From NCBI GenBank assembly GCA_019637355.1, contig JAHBVT010000001.1:1891192-1955191 (forward strand): DNA of 64,000 bases. Reading direction: 5' to 3'. Made by a program: the position numbers and the translations under genes. The notes below the pieces were generated by a model, which saw only the letters and a program-made list of their open reading frames with translations, was not told the origin of the DNA and made no database searches. Of this stretch, positions 18,452 through 27,291 are shown one piece after another (within the stretch, counting starts at the first letter, position 1; every line of letters begins with the position of its first letter). The DNA is from Gemmatimonadaceae bacterium (GTDB lineage: Bacteria > Gemmatimonadota > Gemmatimonadetes > Gemmatimonadales > Gemmatimonadaceae).

Positions 18452-19335
18452 CACGCCGCTCCTTGCACGCCGGCCAACACGTTGAGGGCGCCCGAGCGGA
18501 ACCCTCGAGGATCGATCTCCACTGCCGTGAACCCGGCCTCGCGCAGCGCCGCCTCCACCGCCGCGCGCTTGGGCTCCGCGTTCCACTCCGCCAGGACCTC
18601 GCGCGCGAATTCCACCTTCGCGGTCTCGCCGAAATGGCGCACCCGCAGGTCACCCTCCACACCGAGGGCGCGCAGCGCGGACTCGGCGCGTTCCACCATT
18701 CGCAGCCGCTCGGGCGTCACCGCCGTGCCGTACGGCAGTCGCGACGAGAGGCAGGGCGAACTCGGCTGCGCCCAGGTCGGGATGCCGCGGGCGCGGCTCA
18801 GGGCACGAATGTCGTCCTTGCTGAAACCGAGCGCGGCCAGCGGCGAGTGTACCTCGCGCTCACGGGCCGCCTGCGCGCCCGGGCGATGGTCGTGCAGGTC
18901 GTCGGCGTTGCTGCCGTCGACGACGGCGGCGAGCCCGCGCTCAGCGGCAATCGGCAGCAGCCGTGACCACAGCTCGCGCTTGCAGAAGTAGCAGCGGTTG
19001 GTGGGATTGGCGGCGTACTGCGGGTCGTTCATCTCGTCGGTGTCCACCTCGAGCACCGGCACGCCGAAACGATCTGCCACGGCGCGCGCCGTGGCCCACT
19101 GCGCCGCCGGATACGAGGCGCTGCGCCCGATCACCGCCAGCGTGCGCTCGGCGCCGAGCGCATCCACGGCCACGCAGGCGAGGTATGCGGAGTCCACGCC
19201 GCCCGAGAAGCCCACCAACACCGAGCCCTGCGCGCGCAGCCACGCCAGCAGGGCGTCTTCCTTCGCGCGCTGGGCGGCGGTCGGGGCCGCCGCGTCGGGC
19301 GACCCAGCATCGATGGGCGAATCGATCTCGGGCAT
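18451..19335 (-). CDS. larE: LarE-type ATP-dependent sacrificial sulfur transferase
   Basis: A 294-residue PP-loop protein. The ATP-binding motif is SGGVDS at 44-49. The LarE-typical RCYFCKREL follows near 114-122, and the sulfur-donating cysteine is C195 in QPSSPCLSSR. LarE adenylates and thiolates a pyridinium dinucleotide while building the nickel-pincer cofactor of lactate racemase-type enzymes, in the founding enzyme giving up its own cysteine sulfur. No larB, larC or larA is visible in this window, so the cofactor path, if present, is elsewhere, or this belongs to a related thiolation branch. The ATG at 19335 overlaps the upstream stop by one base. Confidence 0.85.
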   Translation of the reverse strand: MPEIDSPIDAGSPDAAAPTAAQRAKEDALLAWLRAQGSVLVGFSGGVDSAYLACVAVDALGAERTLAVIGRSASYPAAQWATARAVADRFGVPVLEVDTDEMNDPQYAANPTNRCYFCKRELWSRLLPIAAERGLAAVVDGSNADDLHDHRPGAQAAREREVHSPLAALGFSKDDIRALSRARGIPTWAQPSSPCLSSRLPYGTAVTPERLRMVERAESALRALGVEGDLRVRHFGETAKVEFAREVLAEWNAEPKRAAVEAALREAGFTAVEIDPRGFRSGALNVLAGVQGAA

Positions 19336-21092
19336 CACCGAGGAATACTACCCGACTCCTCGCGCTCCGGGGCCGTCGAGAGCGCGGGCACGGGTTGCAG
19401 CGACGCTCCCGGCCGATACGCCGGCCCGCGGACGGCGCGCCCGGGCTTGGCGCCCGTGTGGTTCCCGTTCCTCCACACCGGCACGCCGTTCACGATGGTG
19501 TAGAGCACGCCCGTGCTCACCTGGTGCGGGCGCTCGAAGGTGGCGCGGTCGTTGATCGTGGCCGGATTGAACACGACGACGTCGGCGAAGAAGCCCGGCG
19601 CCAGCAGGCCGCGCTCCTGGATGCCCAGGCGGCGCGCCGTGGACCAAGTCATCTTGCGGACTGCCTCCTCCAGCGGAATCACGCCCTGGTCGCGCACGTA
19701 CAGCCCGAGCACCCGCGTGAAGGTGCCGTAGGAGCGCGGGTGTACGAGGCCCGATGCCGCGCGCGGGTTCGGACCGCCGGCATCGGAGCCGATCTTCATC
19801 CACGGCTGGCGCAGGTTGAGCTGCACGTTGTACTCGTCCATCAGGAAGTAGATCGTCTCCACGCGCGCACGCTCGGAACGGATGAGCGTGAAGGCGGTCT
19901 CGATCCAATCTTCCCCGCGCGCCGCCGCGATCTGCGACAGCCGCTGCCCCGAGTAGCGCCGCAGCGAGTCCGTGCCGAGCCGCTGGATGAGCACGCCCTC
20001 CGGGCCGGCCAGCGCACAGAGATTCTCCCAGGCCGAGGTGGGCTGCTCGATCTCGGCGCGGATGCGCGCCCGCTCGGTGGGGTTGGCGAGGCGCGTGTAG
20101 AGCTGCGCGCCTTGGGCGAAGGGCGGGATGCACGAGGTCAGCCCCGTCGCCGCCGCCACATACGGATACATATTCGCTTCGATGTCGAGCCCCGTGGCGC
20201 GGGCGTCCTCGATGCGCGCGATGCTCTCCGGCCCCTTGTTCCAGTTGCGACGGCCGGCCGCCTTCAGGTGCCAGATCTCCACGCGCACGCCGGCTTCGCG
20301 GCCGATGCGGATGGCTTCGTCGAGCCCGTCGAGCAGTCCATCGCCTTCGGAGCGCAGGTGCGTGACGTAGAGGCCGTCGTATTCCGCCATCGCCTTGGAG
20401 ACTTCGATCAGCTCGTCCGGGCCGGCGAAGGTGCCCGGGGCGTAGATGAGCGCCGTGCCCATTCCGAAGGCTCCGTCGAGCATCGCACGCTGCAAGGCTC
20501 CCTGCATCTCGCGCACCGCCGCGGCGGGCGCGGGGCCGGTACGCGTGCTCATTCCGTACTGGCGGATCGTATGCCCGCCCACGAAGGCCCCGACGTTCAC
20601 CGACGTGCGGCGGCGTTCCATCGCCTCGAGGAAGTTCCCGAAGCCGTTGGGCTGCGAGAAGCGGCGGGCCAGCGAGTCCGGCCGCGTGCCGATGTTGCGT
20701 GGGTTCAGCGGCGCGTAGGTCGTGCCCTCGCCGATGATCTCGGTGGTGACGCCCTGCGAGACCTTGGCGATGAGCCGCGTGTCGCCGTAGAGGAAGTACC
20801 AGCCGCTCTGCCCGAGGATGTCGATGAAGCCCGGCGCGATCACCAAGCCGGTCGCGTCGATGGTGTCCTTCGCGACGCGGTCGGAGAGCAGGCCAGCCGG
20901 CGCGACCATCGCGATGCGGTCGCCGCGGATGGCGAGGTCGCCGTAGAACGACGGGCCGCCCGAGCCATCGACGAGGCGGCCGTTGAGGATCAGGATGTCG
21001 TAGGGTGGGATCGCGTCCTGCGCGCCGAGCGAGGGCGCCAGCAGGGCTGCAGCAAGGAGAGTCCGAATGAGGCGTGCGGCAGTGTTTTGCAC
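19335..21092 (-). CDS. Secreted D-aminoacylase-like amidohydrolase
   Basis: A 585-residue protein with a GTG start and a signal peptide (LLAAALLAPSLGAQ), so probably periplasmic. It follows the N-acyl-D-amino-acid deacylase family: DILILNGRLVDGSGGP, GDRIAMV, VIAPGFIDI, GVTTEIIGEG, VTHLRSEGDG, EIWHLKAAG and KIGSDAGG, ending in GFFADVVVFNPATI. The first metal-binding HxH after PGFIDI is missing and reads LGQSG. The later His residues and the Asp are kept. Some family members use a single tightly bound zinc that does not need the HxH, so activity is possible. The substrate is uncertain. It lies 18 bp downstream of comM. Confidence 0.82.
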   Translation of the reverse strand: MQNTAARLIRTLLAAALLAPSLGAQDAIPPYDILILNGRLVDGSGGPSFYGDLAIRGDRIAMVAPAGLLSDRVAKDTIDATGLVIAPGFIDILGQSGWYFLYGDTRLIAKVSQGVTTEIIGEGTTYAPLNPRNIGTRPDSLARRFSQPNGFGNFLEAMERRRTSVNVGAFVGGHTIRQYGMSTRTGPAPAAAVREMQGALQRAMLDGAFGMGTALIYAPGTFAGPDELIEVSKAMAEYDGLYVTHLRSEGDGLLDGLDEAIRIGREAGVRVEIWHLKAAGRRNWNKGPESIARIEDARATGLDIEANMYPYVAAATGLTSCIPPFAQGAQLYTRLANPTERARIRAEIEQPTSAWENLCALAGPEGVLIQRLGTDSLRRYSGQRLSQIAAARGEDWIETAFTLIRSERARVETIYFLMDEYNVQLNLRQPWMKIGSDAGGPNPRAASGLVHPRSYGTFTRVLGLYVRDQGVIPLEEAVRKMTWSTARRLGIQERGLLAPGFFADVVVFNPATINDRATFERPHQVSTGVLYTIVNGVPVWRNGNHTGAKPGRAVRGPAYRPGASLQPVPALSTAPEREESGSIPR

Positions 21093-21110
21093 GCGAGAAA
21101 CCTACGCACC

Positions 21111-22631
21111 TCACCCACCTTGTTGGGAGTCACCCCGGAACAACAGCGCCTCGGCCACCGCGCTGGTCGTGATGTCGGCGTCGCCATCGAGGTCGGCCAC
21201 GGTGCGTGCCACCCGCAGCGCGCGGTGGAAGGACCGCGCCGAGAGCCGCAACCGCTCCGCCGCCTCGGCCAGCAGCGAGCGTGCCTCGCCCACGAGACGC
21301 CCGTGCTGTTGCAGCCATCGCCCCGGCGCCTCGCCGTTCATCCGTACGCCGGGCAGCGCGGCGTAGCGCTCCGCCTGACGCGCGCGCGCCACCAGCACCC
21401 GCTGCCGAATCCGCGCACTGGTCTCCTCGGCCGCCATCGCGCCCAGCGAGGCCAGGGCCACCGCGCCGATGCGCACGTGCAGGTCGATTCGGTCCGCCAG
21501 CGGGCCGGAGAGCCGCGCGCGGTAGCGTTGGATCTCCGCCGCGGCGCAGCGGCAGCGGGCCGTCGGTTCGCCGTCGTGCCCGCAGGGACAGGGATTGGCC
21601 GCACCGACGAGCAGGAAGCGCGCGGGGAACGAGACGCCCTGTGCCGCGCGCACGATGGTCACGCGGGCATCTTCGATCGGCTGGCGCATCGCGTCGAGCA
21701 CGTAGCGCGGGAGTTCGAGCAGTTCGTCGAGGAAGAGCACGCCGCGGTGCGCGAGGGAGACTTCGCCCGGACGAGGCCCGGGCCCGCCGCCGATGAGACC
21801 CGGCAGCGAAATGGTGTGGTGCGGCGCGCGGAACGGCGGCACGCGCGTGGGCGGCCGGTCGGTCGGCAGGATGCCGCCGACACTGTGCACAGCCACCACC
21901 TCGAGCAACGCGTCGTCGTCCAGCGGCGGCAGGATGCTCGGGAGGCGGCGCGCGAGCATCGTCTTGCCGGCGCCGGGCGGACCAATCAGCAGCAGGTTGT
22001 GCCCGCCCGCGGCGGCGATCTCCAGCGCCCGCTTGGCCACGGGCTGCCCGACCACCTCGCTGAAGCAGGTCTCCGGCGCGTGCGGCGCCGCCTCCAGCGG
22101 CAGCGCGGCCTGGGGCAGCGTGCCGCGTCGCAACTGCGCCACCAGCGTCGCCAGCGAATCGCAGGGCGCGAGGCGCACGCCTCGCAGCAAGGCCGCCTCG
22201 GCCGCGTTGGCAGCGGGCAACACCAAGGCCCGCGCGCCGGAGTCTCGCGCCGCCTGCGCCAGCGGCAAGGCGCCGCGGATGGCACGGATGCTGCCGTCCA
22301 GCCCGAGTTCGCCGACGCAGAGCAGCCCGTCCACGGCAGAGGCCTCGAGCTGACCGCTCGCGACGAGCGCGCCCAACGCCACTGGCAGGTCGAAGGCCGT
22401 ACCGTCCTTGCGCACATCGGCCGGCGAGAGGTTCACGGTCCAGCGCCGCGGCGGCAGTTGCAGCCCCGCGTTGGCCAGCGCCGCACCGACGCGTTCGCGC
22501 GCTTCCTTCACGCTGCCGCTGGGCAGCCCGACCATCGTCCACCCGGGCAGGCCGGACGCGGCGTCGACCTCGACCGTGACGGGATAGGCATCGACGCCGA
22601 GCACGGCGGCAGAGCGGATGGCTGCGAGCAT
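21111..22631 (-). CDS. comM: YifB/ComM-family Mg-chelatase-like AAA+ ATPase
   Basis: A 506-residue protein of standard length. It starts MLAAIRSAAVLGVDAYPVTV, followed by the N-terminal ChlI-like fold (GLPGWTMVGLPSGSVKEARERV). Walker A is GPPGAGKT at 217-224, Walker B is GVLFLDELLE, and a cysteine-rich NPCPCGH...CRC element and a C-terminal Mg_chelatase_C helix bundle complete it. ComM is a hexameric helicase promoting branch migration during natural transformation; wider family members are of unsettled role. The ATG at 22631 is the conserved family start, and the upstream in-frame extension has no matching sequence. Confidence 0.9.
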   Translation of the reverse strand: MLAAIRSAAVLGVDAYPVTVEVDAASGLPGWTMVGLPSGSVKEARERVGAALANAGLQLPPRRWTVNLSPADVRKDGTAFDLPVALGALVASGQLEASAVDGLLCVGELGLDGSIRAIRGALPLAQAARDSGARALVLPAANAAEAALLRGVRLAPCDSLATLVAQLRRGTLPQAALPLEAAPHAPETCFSEVVGQPVAKRALEIAAAGGHNLLLIGPPGAGKTMLARRLPSILPPLDDDALLEVVAVHSVGGILPTDRPPTRVPPFRAPHHTISLPGLIGGGPGPRPGEVSLAHRGVLFLDELLELPRYVLDAMRQPIEDARVTIVRAAQGVSFPARFLLVGAANPCPCGHDGEPTARCRCAAAEIQRYRARLSGPLADRIDLHVRIGAVALASLGAMAAEETSARIRQRVLVARARQAERYAALPGVRMNGEAPGRWLQQHGRLVGEARSLLAEAAERLRLSARSFHRALRVARTVADLDGDADITTSAVAEALLFRGDSQQGG

Positions 22632-22666
22632 TGGCCGAGGATGCGCGCAGAGGCGGCGGCGCTCGC

Positions 22667-22701
22667 CATCCTGCGATTTCCCCGTGCATCCTGCGATTTC
22701 C
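22667..22701 (+). repeat. Two direct copies of CATCCTGCGATTTCC
   Basis: The 15-mer at 22667-22681 recurs at 22687-22701, a 20-bp period, in the gap between divergent comM and the next plus-strand gene. It may be a paired binding site in the shared promoter region; nothing more can be said. Confidence 0.6.
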
Positions 22702-22719
22702 GTGCTTAGCTTCTGGACG

Positions 22720-23265
22720 ATGCCCCGGCCGCTCTCCGTCCCCCTCGCCCTGATCCTCATCCTCGCCGCTACGCCGCCGCTCTTCGCGCAGGTGCGGCGA
22801 CCTCCCCCCGAGGAGCGCGAACGGGCGGCGGCGCGACAGGCGGCGCTGGCCGCTGGCACCTTCGTGGCCGAGCGCATCGACCGCGAGCCGCTGCCCCAGA
22901 CCGACGAGGTCGTGGATGATGAGGGCACCACCTACATCATCGAGTTCGACCGGCTGGTGCTCTCACTGCGCGACGACCGGCGCTTTCGCGCGTCCGTACG
23001 GTATCGCCGCACGCTGTACTCCGCCGATCCGCGCGGCCGCAGCCGCCGCATTCCGTTGCAGACGATGACCGTCACCGGCACCTACGCCGTGATCGACAGC
23101 GAGATTCTCTTCAATCCAGACCCCAGCGAAGAGACGCGCGGGCTGCGAATGCTTGCGGGCAGGGTCGTCGGCCCGCGCGAGATTTCCCTGCCCTTTCAGT
23201 ACCGCAACGGCACTCGCCAGCGTGATCGAACGCTGGTGATGCGCCGCGACGACAACATCCTCTGA
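22720..23265 (+). CDS. Secreted protein of unknown function
   Basis: A 181-residue protein. The start ATG at 22720 gives a clear signal peptide (LALILILAATPPLFAQ). The mature part is arginine-rich (RRPPPEERERAAARQAAL) and then beta-strand-rich with alternating hydrophobic residues (TYIIEFDRLVLSLRDD, MTVTGTYAVIDSEILF), suggesting a small lipocalin- or sandwich-like fold. No family is recognised. It is followed after 5 bp by the cyclophilin gene and likely shares its transcript. Confidence 0.65.
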   Translation: MPRPLSVPLALILILAATPPLFAQVRRPPPEERERAAARQAALAAGTFVAERIDREPLPQTDEVVDDEGTTYIIEFDRLVLSLRDDRRFRASVRYRRTLYSADPRGRSRRIPLQTMTVTGTYAVIDSEILFNPDPSEETRGLRMLAGRVVGPREISLPFQYRNGTRQRDRTLVMRRDDNIL

Positions 23266-23270
23266 CGCCC

Positions 23271-23942
23271 GTGCGCTTCGCCCCGACCCTCTCGCTGCTG
23301 CTCGTTGCGTGTTCCGCGGGCACGCGCGCCACCGCCCCGGCGCCCGACGCCGTCCCGCCGTTCACCGCCGGCGTGGTTCCCGATTCCTTCGTCGTGCGCC
23401 TCGCCACGTCGCAGGGAGAGGTCGATGCGATGATCCGTCGCGCCTGGGCACCCCACGGCGCCGACCGCTTCTATGAACTCGTCTCCGTCGGTTTCTACGA
23501 CCGCGCGCGCTTCTTCCGCACGCTGCGCGGCTTCGTGACGCAGTTCGGCCTCGCGGCCGACTCGGCCACCAACGCCGAGTGGCGCGGCAAGCGCATCCCG
23601 GACGACTCCGTGCTGCAGAGCAACCGGCGCGGCACGCTGGTGTACGCCGCGGGCGGCCCCAACACGCGCACCACACAGCTCTTCATCAACCTGCGCGACA
23701 ACGCGCGCCTCGACGCGATGGGCTTCGCCCCAATCGGCGAAGTCGTACGCGGCATCGAGGCCGTGGACGCCTTCTACACGGGCTACGGTGACGGCCCGCA
23801 GGGGCCGCAGCAGGACAGCATCGCGCGCGGGGGCGAGCGCTATCTCGCCGCGAACTTTCCGCGGCTCGATCGGATTGAGACGGCACGTGTCGTGCGGGCC
23901 TGGTTCCCGCCCGCTGCTGCCGCCTCTCAATCCGACCGATGA
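23271..23942 (+). CDS. Cyclophilin-type peptidyl-prolyl isomerase, lipoprotein
   Basis: A 223-residue protein with a GTG start. The N terminus has a lipobox (LSLLLVACS). The cyclophilin core runs from FVVRLATSQGEVDAMIRR through DRFYELVSVGFYDRARFFR, GFVTQFGL, GTLVYAAGGPNTRTTQLFINL and FAPIGEVVRGIEAVD. The FFR and QFG catalytic elements and the QLFI strand are present. It would speed proline isomerisation in periplasmic proteins. The tail beyond residue 190 is a short unconserved extension. Its stop overlaps the esterase start (ATGA). Confidence 0.88.
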   Translation: MRFAPTLSLLLVACSAGTRATAPAPDAVPPFTAGVVPDSFVVRLATSQGEVDAMIRRAWAPHGADRFYELVSVGFYDRARFFRTLRGFVTQFGLAADSATNAEWRGKRIPDDSVLQSNRRGTLVYAAGGPNTRTTQLFINLRDNARLDAMGFAPIGEVVRGIEAVDAFYTGYGDGPQGPQQDSIARGGERYLAANFPRLDRIETARVVRAWFPPAAAASQSDR

Positions 23943-24574
23943 CCGACCTCGGCTTCACGCATCGCTGGGACCCGCGTCCCGGCAGCCCGCACACGCTGTT
24001 GCTGCTCCACGGCACCGGCGGCGACGAGAACGACCTCGTCCCGCTCGGCGACCTGATCGACCGCGAGGCCAACCTGCTCTCCCCCCGCGGGCAAGTGCTG
24101 GAGCACGGGATGCCGCGCTTCTTCCGTCGGCTCGCCGAGGGCGTCTTCGATATGGACGACCTCAAGGCGCGCACGCAGGGCCTCGGTGATTTCGTGCAGG
24201 CGGCCAGCGCCGAGTACGGATTCCCGACCGACGGCGTCACGGCGGTGGGCTTCTCCAATGGGGCCAACATCGCGGCCGCGTTGCTGCTGCTCCGGCCTGG
24301 CCTCGTGCGTCAGGCGGTGCTGCTCCGCGCGATGGTGCCGCTGGAGCCCGAGCCGCTGCCAGACCTCAGCGGCACGCGCGTATTCATCGCCGCCGGCGAG
24401 CAGGATCCGATCATCCCGCCGAGCAACAGCCAGCGGCTGGCCGAGTTGCTGCAGTCTGCCGGCGCCGACGTGACGCTCCACTGGAGCCCCGTCGGCCACC
24501 AGCTCACGCGCGCTGACGTTGACGCGTCCCGCGCTTGGCTGCTTGCTCCCGCTGACGCGCCTCGAACGCGCTGA
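23939..24574 (+). CDS. Phospholipase/carboxylesterase-type alpha/beta hydrolase
   Basis: A 211-residue protein. HGTGGDENDL provides the oxyanion segment near residue 24. The nucleophile is S106 in GFSNGAN, the acid D156 in GEQDPII and the base H187 in VGHQLT, a complete catalytic triad in correct order. The length and motifs match the YpfH/MhqD-like branch of carboxylesterases. The natural substrate is unknown. No signal peptide is seen, so it is cytoplasmic. The last 71 bp overlap, tail to tail, with the SET-domain gene on the other strand. Confidence 0.88.
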   Translation: MTDLGFTHRWDPRPGSPHTLLLLHGTGGDENDLVPLGDLIDREANLLSPRGQVLEHGMPRFFRRLAEGVFDMDDLKARTQGLGDFVQAASAEYGFPTDGVTAVGFSNGANIAAALLLLRPGLVRQAVLLRAMVPLEPEPLPDLSGTRVFIAAGEQDPIIPPSNSQRLAELLQSAGADVTLHWSPVGHQLTRADVDASRAWLLAPADAPRTR

Positions 24575-25022
24575 CTGGCTCCATAATCGAGCCGCGGCAC
24601 TTGTCGGTGCCGCAGAGGCACTTGTAGCGCTGTTCGTCCTCGTCGGTTTCGTCGCCGCTGCGCTCGTAGCCATAGTCGTAGTGCAGTTCCTCGCCGGCTG
24701 CGATGTCGCGGATGGCCGAGATCCACACGCGGCCGCGCACGATCTCGGCCTCGCAGTTGGGGTCGCAGGAGTGATTGATGTACCGCGACTCGTTGCCGTC
24801 GTAGGTGGCGTCGATCACCGTGCGCGACGAGATCGTGAAGAGGAACGTGTGGTGCTCGTCCATCGACTCGTCGTCATAGCGACGGTCGGCCTCCTCGTGC
24901 GTGATGCGCTCCCCGACGTATTCGATGAGACGCTCACCCTTGGCGATGGAACGCAGGGCAAAGGCGCCCCGACCGGCGATCACGGAATCGCGGATCTCGA
25001 ATGCAAGATTCTGGTTGGACAT
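24504..25022 (-). CDS. SET-domain protein-lysine methyltransferase with post-SET motif
   Basis: A 172-residue protein. SET motifs appear in order: AGRGAFALRSIAKGERLIEY, then ESRYINHSCDPNCEAEI (the knot and S-adenosylmethionine site), then GEELHYDYGY with the catalytic Tyr. A post-SET zinc cluster YKCLCGTDKCRGSI follows; the NHSC cysteine and the three downstream cysteines are all present. Such proteins methylate lysines; bacterial targets are mostly unknown. The Arg/Gln-rich C-terminal tail (EARQREQAAKRGTRQRQR) is encoded by DNA that is also the 3' end of the esterase gene. No other chromatin-type gene is nearby. Confidence 0.88.
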   Translation of the reverse strand: MSNQNLAFEIRDSVIAGRGAFALRSIAKGERLIEYVGERITHEEADRRYDDESMDEHHTFLFTISSRTVIDATYDGNESRYINHSCDPNCEAEIVRGRVWISAIRDIAAGEELHYDYGYERSGDETDEDEQRYKCLCGTDKCRGSIMEPVSAFEARQREQAAKRGTRQRQRA

Positions 25023-25055
25023 AGCCTAGGAATCTAAACGGCTGCCGCCGCGGAT

Positions 25056-27182
25056 TCAGCGGATCAGGGCACCCGAAAGCTCGAGGCCCACGTACCAGTT
25101 GCGTCCCGGTGCCGGCTCGAGCACACGGCCGAAGGAGCCGTTGAGCGTCACCGCGCCGACGTAGGACGCGCCGAGGGCGTTCTGCACGCTCACGAAGGGC
25201 TCGGCCCGCCAGCCGAGCCAACGCGTCTGCGTGGACGCGCGCAGGTTCAGCTGACCGTCGCCCCAGCCACGTACACGCAGCGTGTTGCGGTCATCAGCGA
25301 ACATCCGCGACTGCACCGTGTGGTCCGCATCCAGCGCCCACGCGCCAAACTGCATCCGCGCGCCGAGCCGGATGAAGCGGTCGGGCACGCCGGCCAACCG
25401 GTTGCCGTCCAGCGTGTCGGTGGTGGTTGGCGTCAACGGGAGGATGTAGTTCACGAAGCGGTAGTCGGCCGCCGTGAACGCTCCCTGCAACTCGAGCCAC
25501 TGCGCGGCGCGCGCCGTCACGCCCAGTTCGGCGCCGCGGCTGCGCGTACGCCCGGCATTGCGGAAGAAGGCGCGGCCAGTCGTCTCGAGGTACTGCACGA
25601 TGGCGTCCTCGGCATCCACTTGGAACAGCGAGGCCTCATAGCCGATGCGACGCCCGAGGTGCCCGCGCGCGCCGAACTCCATCGTGCGCAGCCGCTGCGG
25701 TCCCAGCTCGGGGTTGAAGCCGCCCTGCCCGTCCGGACGCACCTGCAACTCGGTGGTCGTCGGCGTCTCGAAGGCCGTGGACACGTTCGCGTAGGGCGCA
25801 AACGCATCGGACGCGCGCCACACCACGCCGATGTGGCCGGTGGTGGCGGTCATCAAGCGGCTGCCGGTGTTGTCGTTGCCGTCGCTGAGGAAGTTGTCCT
25901 TCACCGAAAAGTTCAAACGATCCCAGCGCGTGCCCACGCTCGCCGTGACGCGCGGGTGCGGGTCCCACTGCAACTGCGCAAAGGGGCCGAGACTGGTCAC
26001 GATTTCGTTCTGGTTGAGCAGCAGCGTGTCCTCGGGCGCAGTCGGGCGCCCGCCGGTGGCCGCTTGGTTGCGACGCACGTCGAAACTGCGCTGCAGATCC
26101 AGCCCAACGGCCAACCGCGCCGTCTCGCCAAGACGCTGGCTGGCATCCAGCCGCGCGCCGGTGACGCGGCGGTCGAGCGTCGAGAAGGTCCCGCGCGGCG
26201 ACGTGGCCGCGGTCGGCGCACCCGGCGGCGGCACTGCCAGCGCATTGTCCACGAAGCGCCGCTGCCCGAACAGCGCCGCGCTCCACTCGCGGCGCTCGCC
26301 TGCCCCGCGCAACCGCATCGACAGGTAGCGCTGCGAGACCTCGCGACTGGCCCCGCGGTTCCGGTTGGCCAGCGCCGCGGTATCGGGATTCAGCGCGTAC
26401 TCCGCCGCCGTCAGCGCACCGGGATTCAGCGCGTGCGGCGTCTCCGCTGCGCCAGCGCGCAGTTGCAGCGTCATCGAGGGCGAGAGGGCGTGATCCAGTG
26501 CCGAGAGCAGTTGGCGCGTGTCGGCCGAGCTGTATTGCCTGAAGCCGTCCAGCGTCGTCCGCGATGCGCTCACCATCCCGACGGAGTTGCCCGCCCGCCC
26601 GGCCACCCGCGCCTGCGTCTTCTGCAAGCCGAAGCTGCCGCTGGTCTGCCGCAGCGTGAGGCCCAGCGGCGTTGGCGCGCTCAAGTCGGTGGTAAACGCG
26701 ATCACGCCACCGGAGCCGTTTCCATAGAGCGACGATGCCGAGCCACGCAGTACCTCGACCTTGGCGACGGCGCCGAGGTCCACGTTCGTGAGCTGGCTCT
26801 GGCCGTCGGGGAGGGACTGCGGAATGCCGTCGAGCAGCACCTTCACGCCGCGCAGGCCGAAGTTGGCGCGGCTGCCGGCCCCGCGAATCGAGACGCGCTG
26901 GTCCAACGCGAAGTTATAGCGGTTGGCGACGACGACGCCGGGGATGTTCGCCAGCGCCTCGTCGATGCCCACCGTCGCCTGGCCGCGGCGGACCTGCTCC
27001 GTGCTCTGCATCCCCACGGCCCACGGGACCCGATCGAGCGTCGCGTCACCACGAGTCACGTCCACGCGCACGGTGGCCAGCCGCTGGACGCGGGTGGAGT
27101 CGGCGAGGGAATCGGCCGGCGGTGCCCCCTGCCCGGAGGCGACGGCGGGAGCAAGCAGGAGGGCAACGCAGCAGGCTTTCAT
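25056..27182 (-). CDS. TonB-dependent outer-membrane receptor
   Basis: About 708 residues with a signal peptide (MKACCVALLLAPAVASGQ). An ATG nine bases further upstream at 27191 is equally possible. The plug domain is clear: GIDEALANIPGVVVANRYN, VSIRGAGSRANFGLRGVKV, DGIPQSLPDGQ and KVEVLRGSASSLYGNGSGGVI. A long barrel region follows with alternating aromatic strands and an ETPTTTELQVRP segment, as in siderophore and vitamin receptors. It ends in a hydrophobic strand (RNWYVGLELSGALIR, no terminal Phe). The ligand cannot be read from sequence. No TonB/ExbB genes or regulator adjoin; it is divergent from a hybrid histidine kinase. Confidence 0.92.
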   Translation of the reverse strand: MKACCVALLLAPAVASGQGAPPADSLADSTRVQRLATVRVDVTRGDATLDRVPWAVGMQSTEQVRRGQATVGIDEALANIPGVVVANRYNFALDQRVSIRGAGSRANFGLRGVKVLLDGIPQSLPDGQSQLTNVDLGAVAKVEVLRGSASSLYGNGSGGVIAFTTDLSAPTPLGLTLRQTSGSFGLQKTQARVAGRAGNSVGMVSASRTTLDGFRQYSSADTRQLLSALDHALSPSMTLQLRAGAAETPHALNPGALTAAEYALNPDTAALANRNRGASREVSQRYLSMRLRGAGERREWSAALFGQRRFVDNALAVPPPGAPTAATSPRGTFSTLDRRVTGARLDASQRLGETARLAVGLDLQRSFDVRRNQAATGGRPTAPEDTLLLNQNEIVTSLGPFAQLQWDPHPRVTASVGTRWDRLNFSVKDNFLSDGNDNTGSRLMTATTGHIGVVWRASDAFAPYANVSTAFETPTTTELQVRPDGQGGFNPELGPQRLRTMEFGARGHLGRRIGYEASLFQVDAEDAIVQYLETTGRAFFRNAGRTRSRGAELGVTARAAQWLELQGAFTAADYRFVNYILPLTPTTTDTLDGNRLAGVPDRFIRLGARMQFGAWALDADHTVQSRMFADDRNTLRVRGWGDGQLNLRASTQTRWLGWRAEPFVSVQNALGASYVGAVTLNGSFGRVLEPAPGRNWYVGLELSGALIR

Positions 27183-27235
27183 CTGGGGCATACCGAAGGG
27201 TAACGAACGGACCGTCCGGACCGCTGGCACAAGTG

Positions 27236-27264
27236 TTGACGGAACGTGGTCCCGGCGGCACAAT
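27236..27264 (+). promoter_or_regulatory. Putative sigma-70 promoter of the hybrid kinase gene
   Basis: TTGACG at 27236-27241, a 17-bp spacer and CACAAT at 27259-27264. This is five of six and four of six consensus positions at ideal spacing, about 28 bp before the chosen start codon. It lies in the only gap between divergent genes here. Confidence 0.45.
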
Positions 27265-27291
27265 GTCCAAGACCCCCGCCCCGTGTCCCGC

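Noticed and set aside
18451-18662. N-terminal extension of the NtrC-type regulator beyond 18317
   Set aside because: The extra residues are antisense or out-of-frame reading of larE and the 45-residue gene; the receiver domain starts exactly at the GTG at 18317.
18963-22709. Plus-strand open frame of about 1250 codons opposite larE, the amidohydrolase and comM
   Set aside because: The opposite strand encodes three proteins with clear catalytic motifs; the frame has composition typical of antisense GC-rich shadow frames.
27225-27240. Sigma-54-like site TGGCAC-N5-TTGAC before the hybrid kinase gene
   Set aside because: The essential -12 GC doublet reads GA, and the same bases fit a sigma-70 -35 box with a matching -10 at 17 bp.
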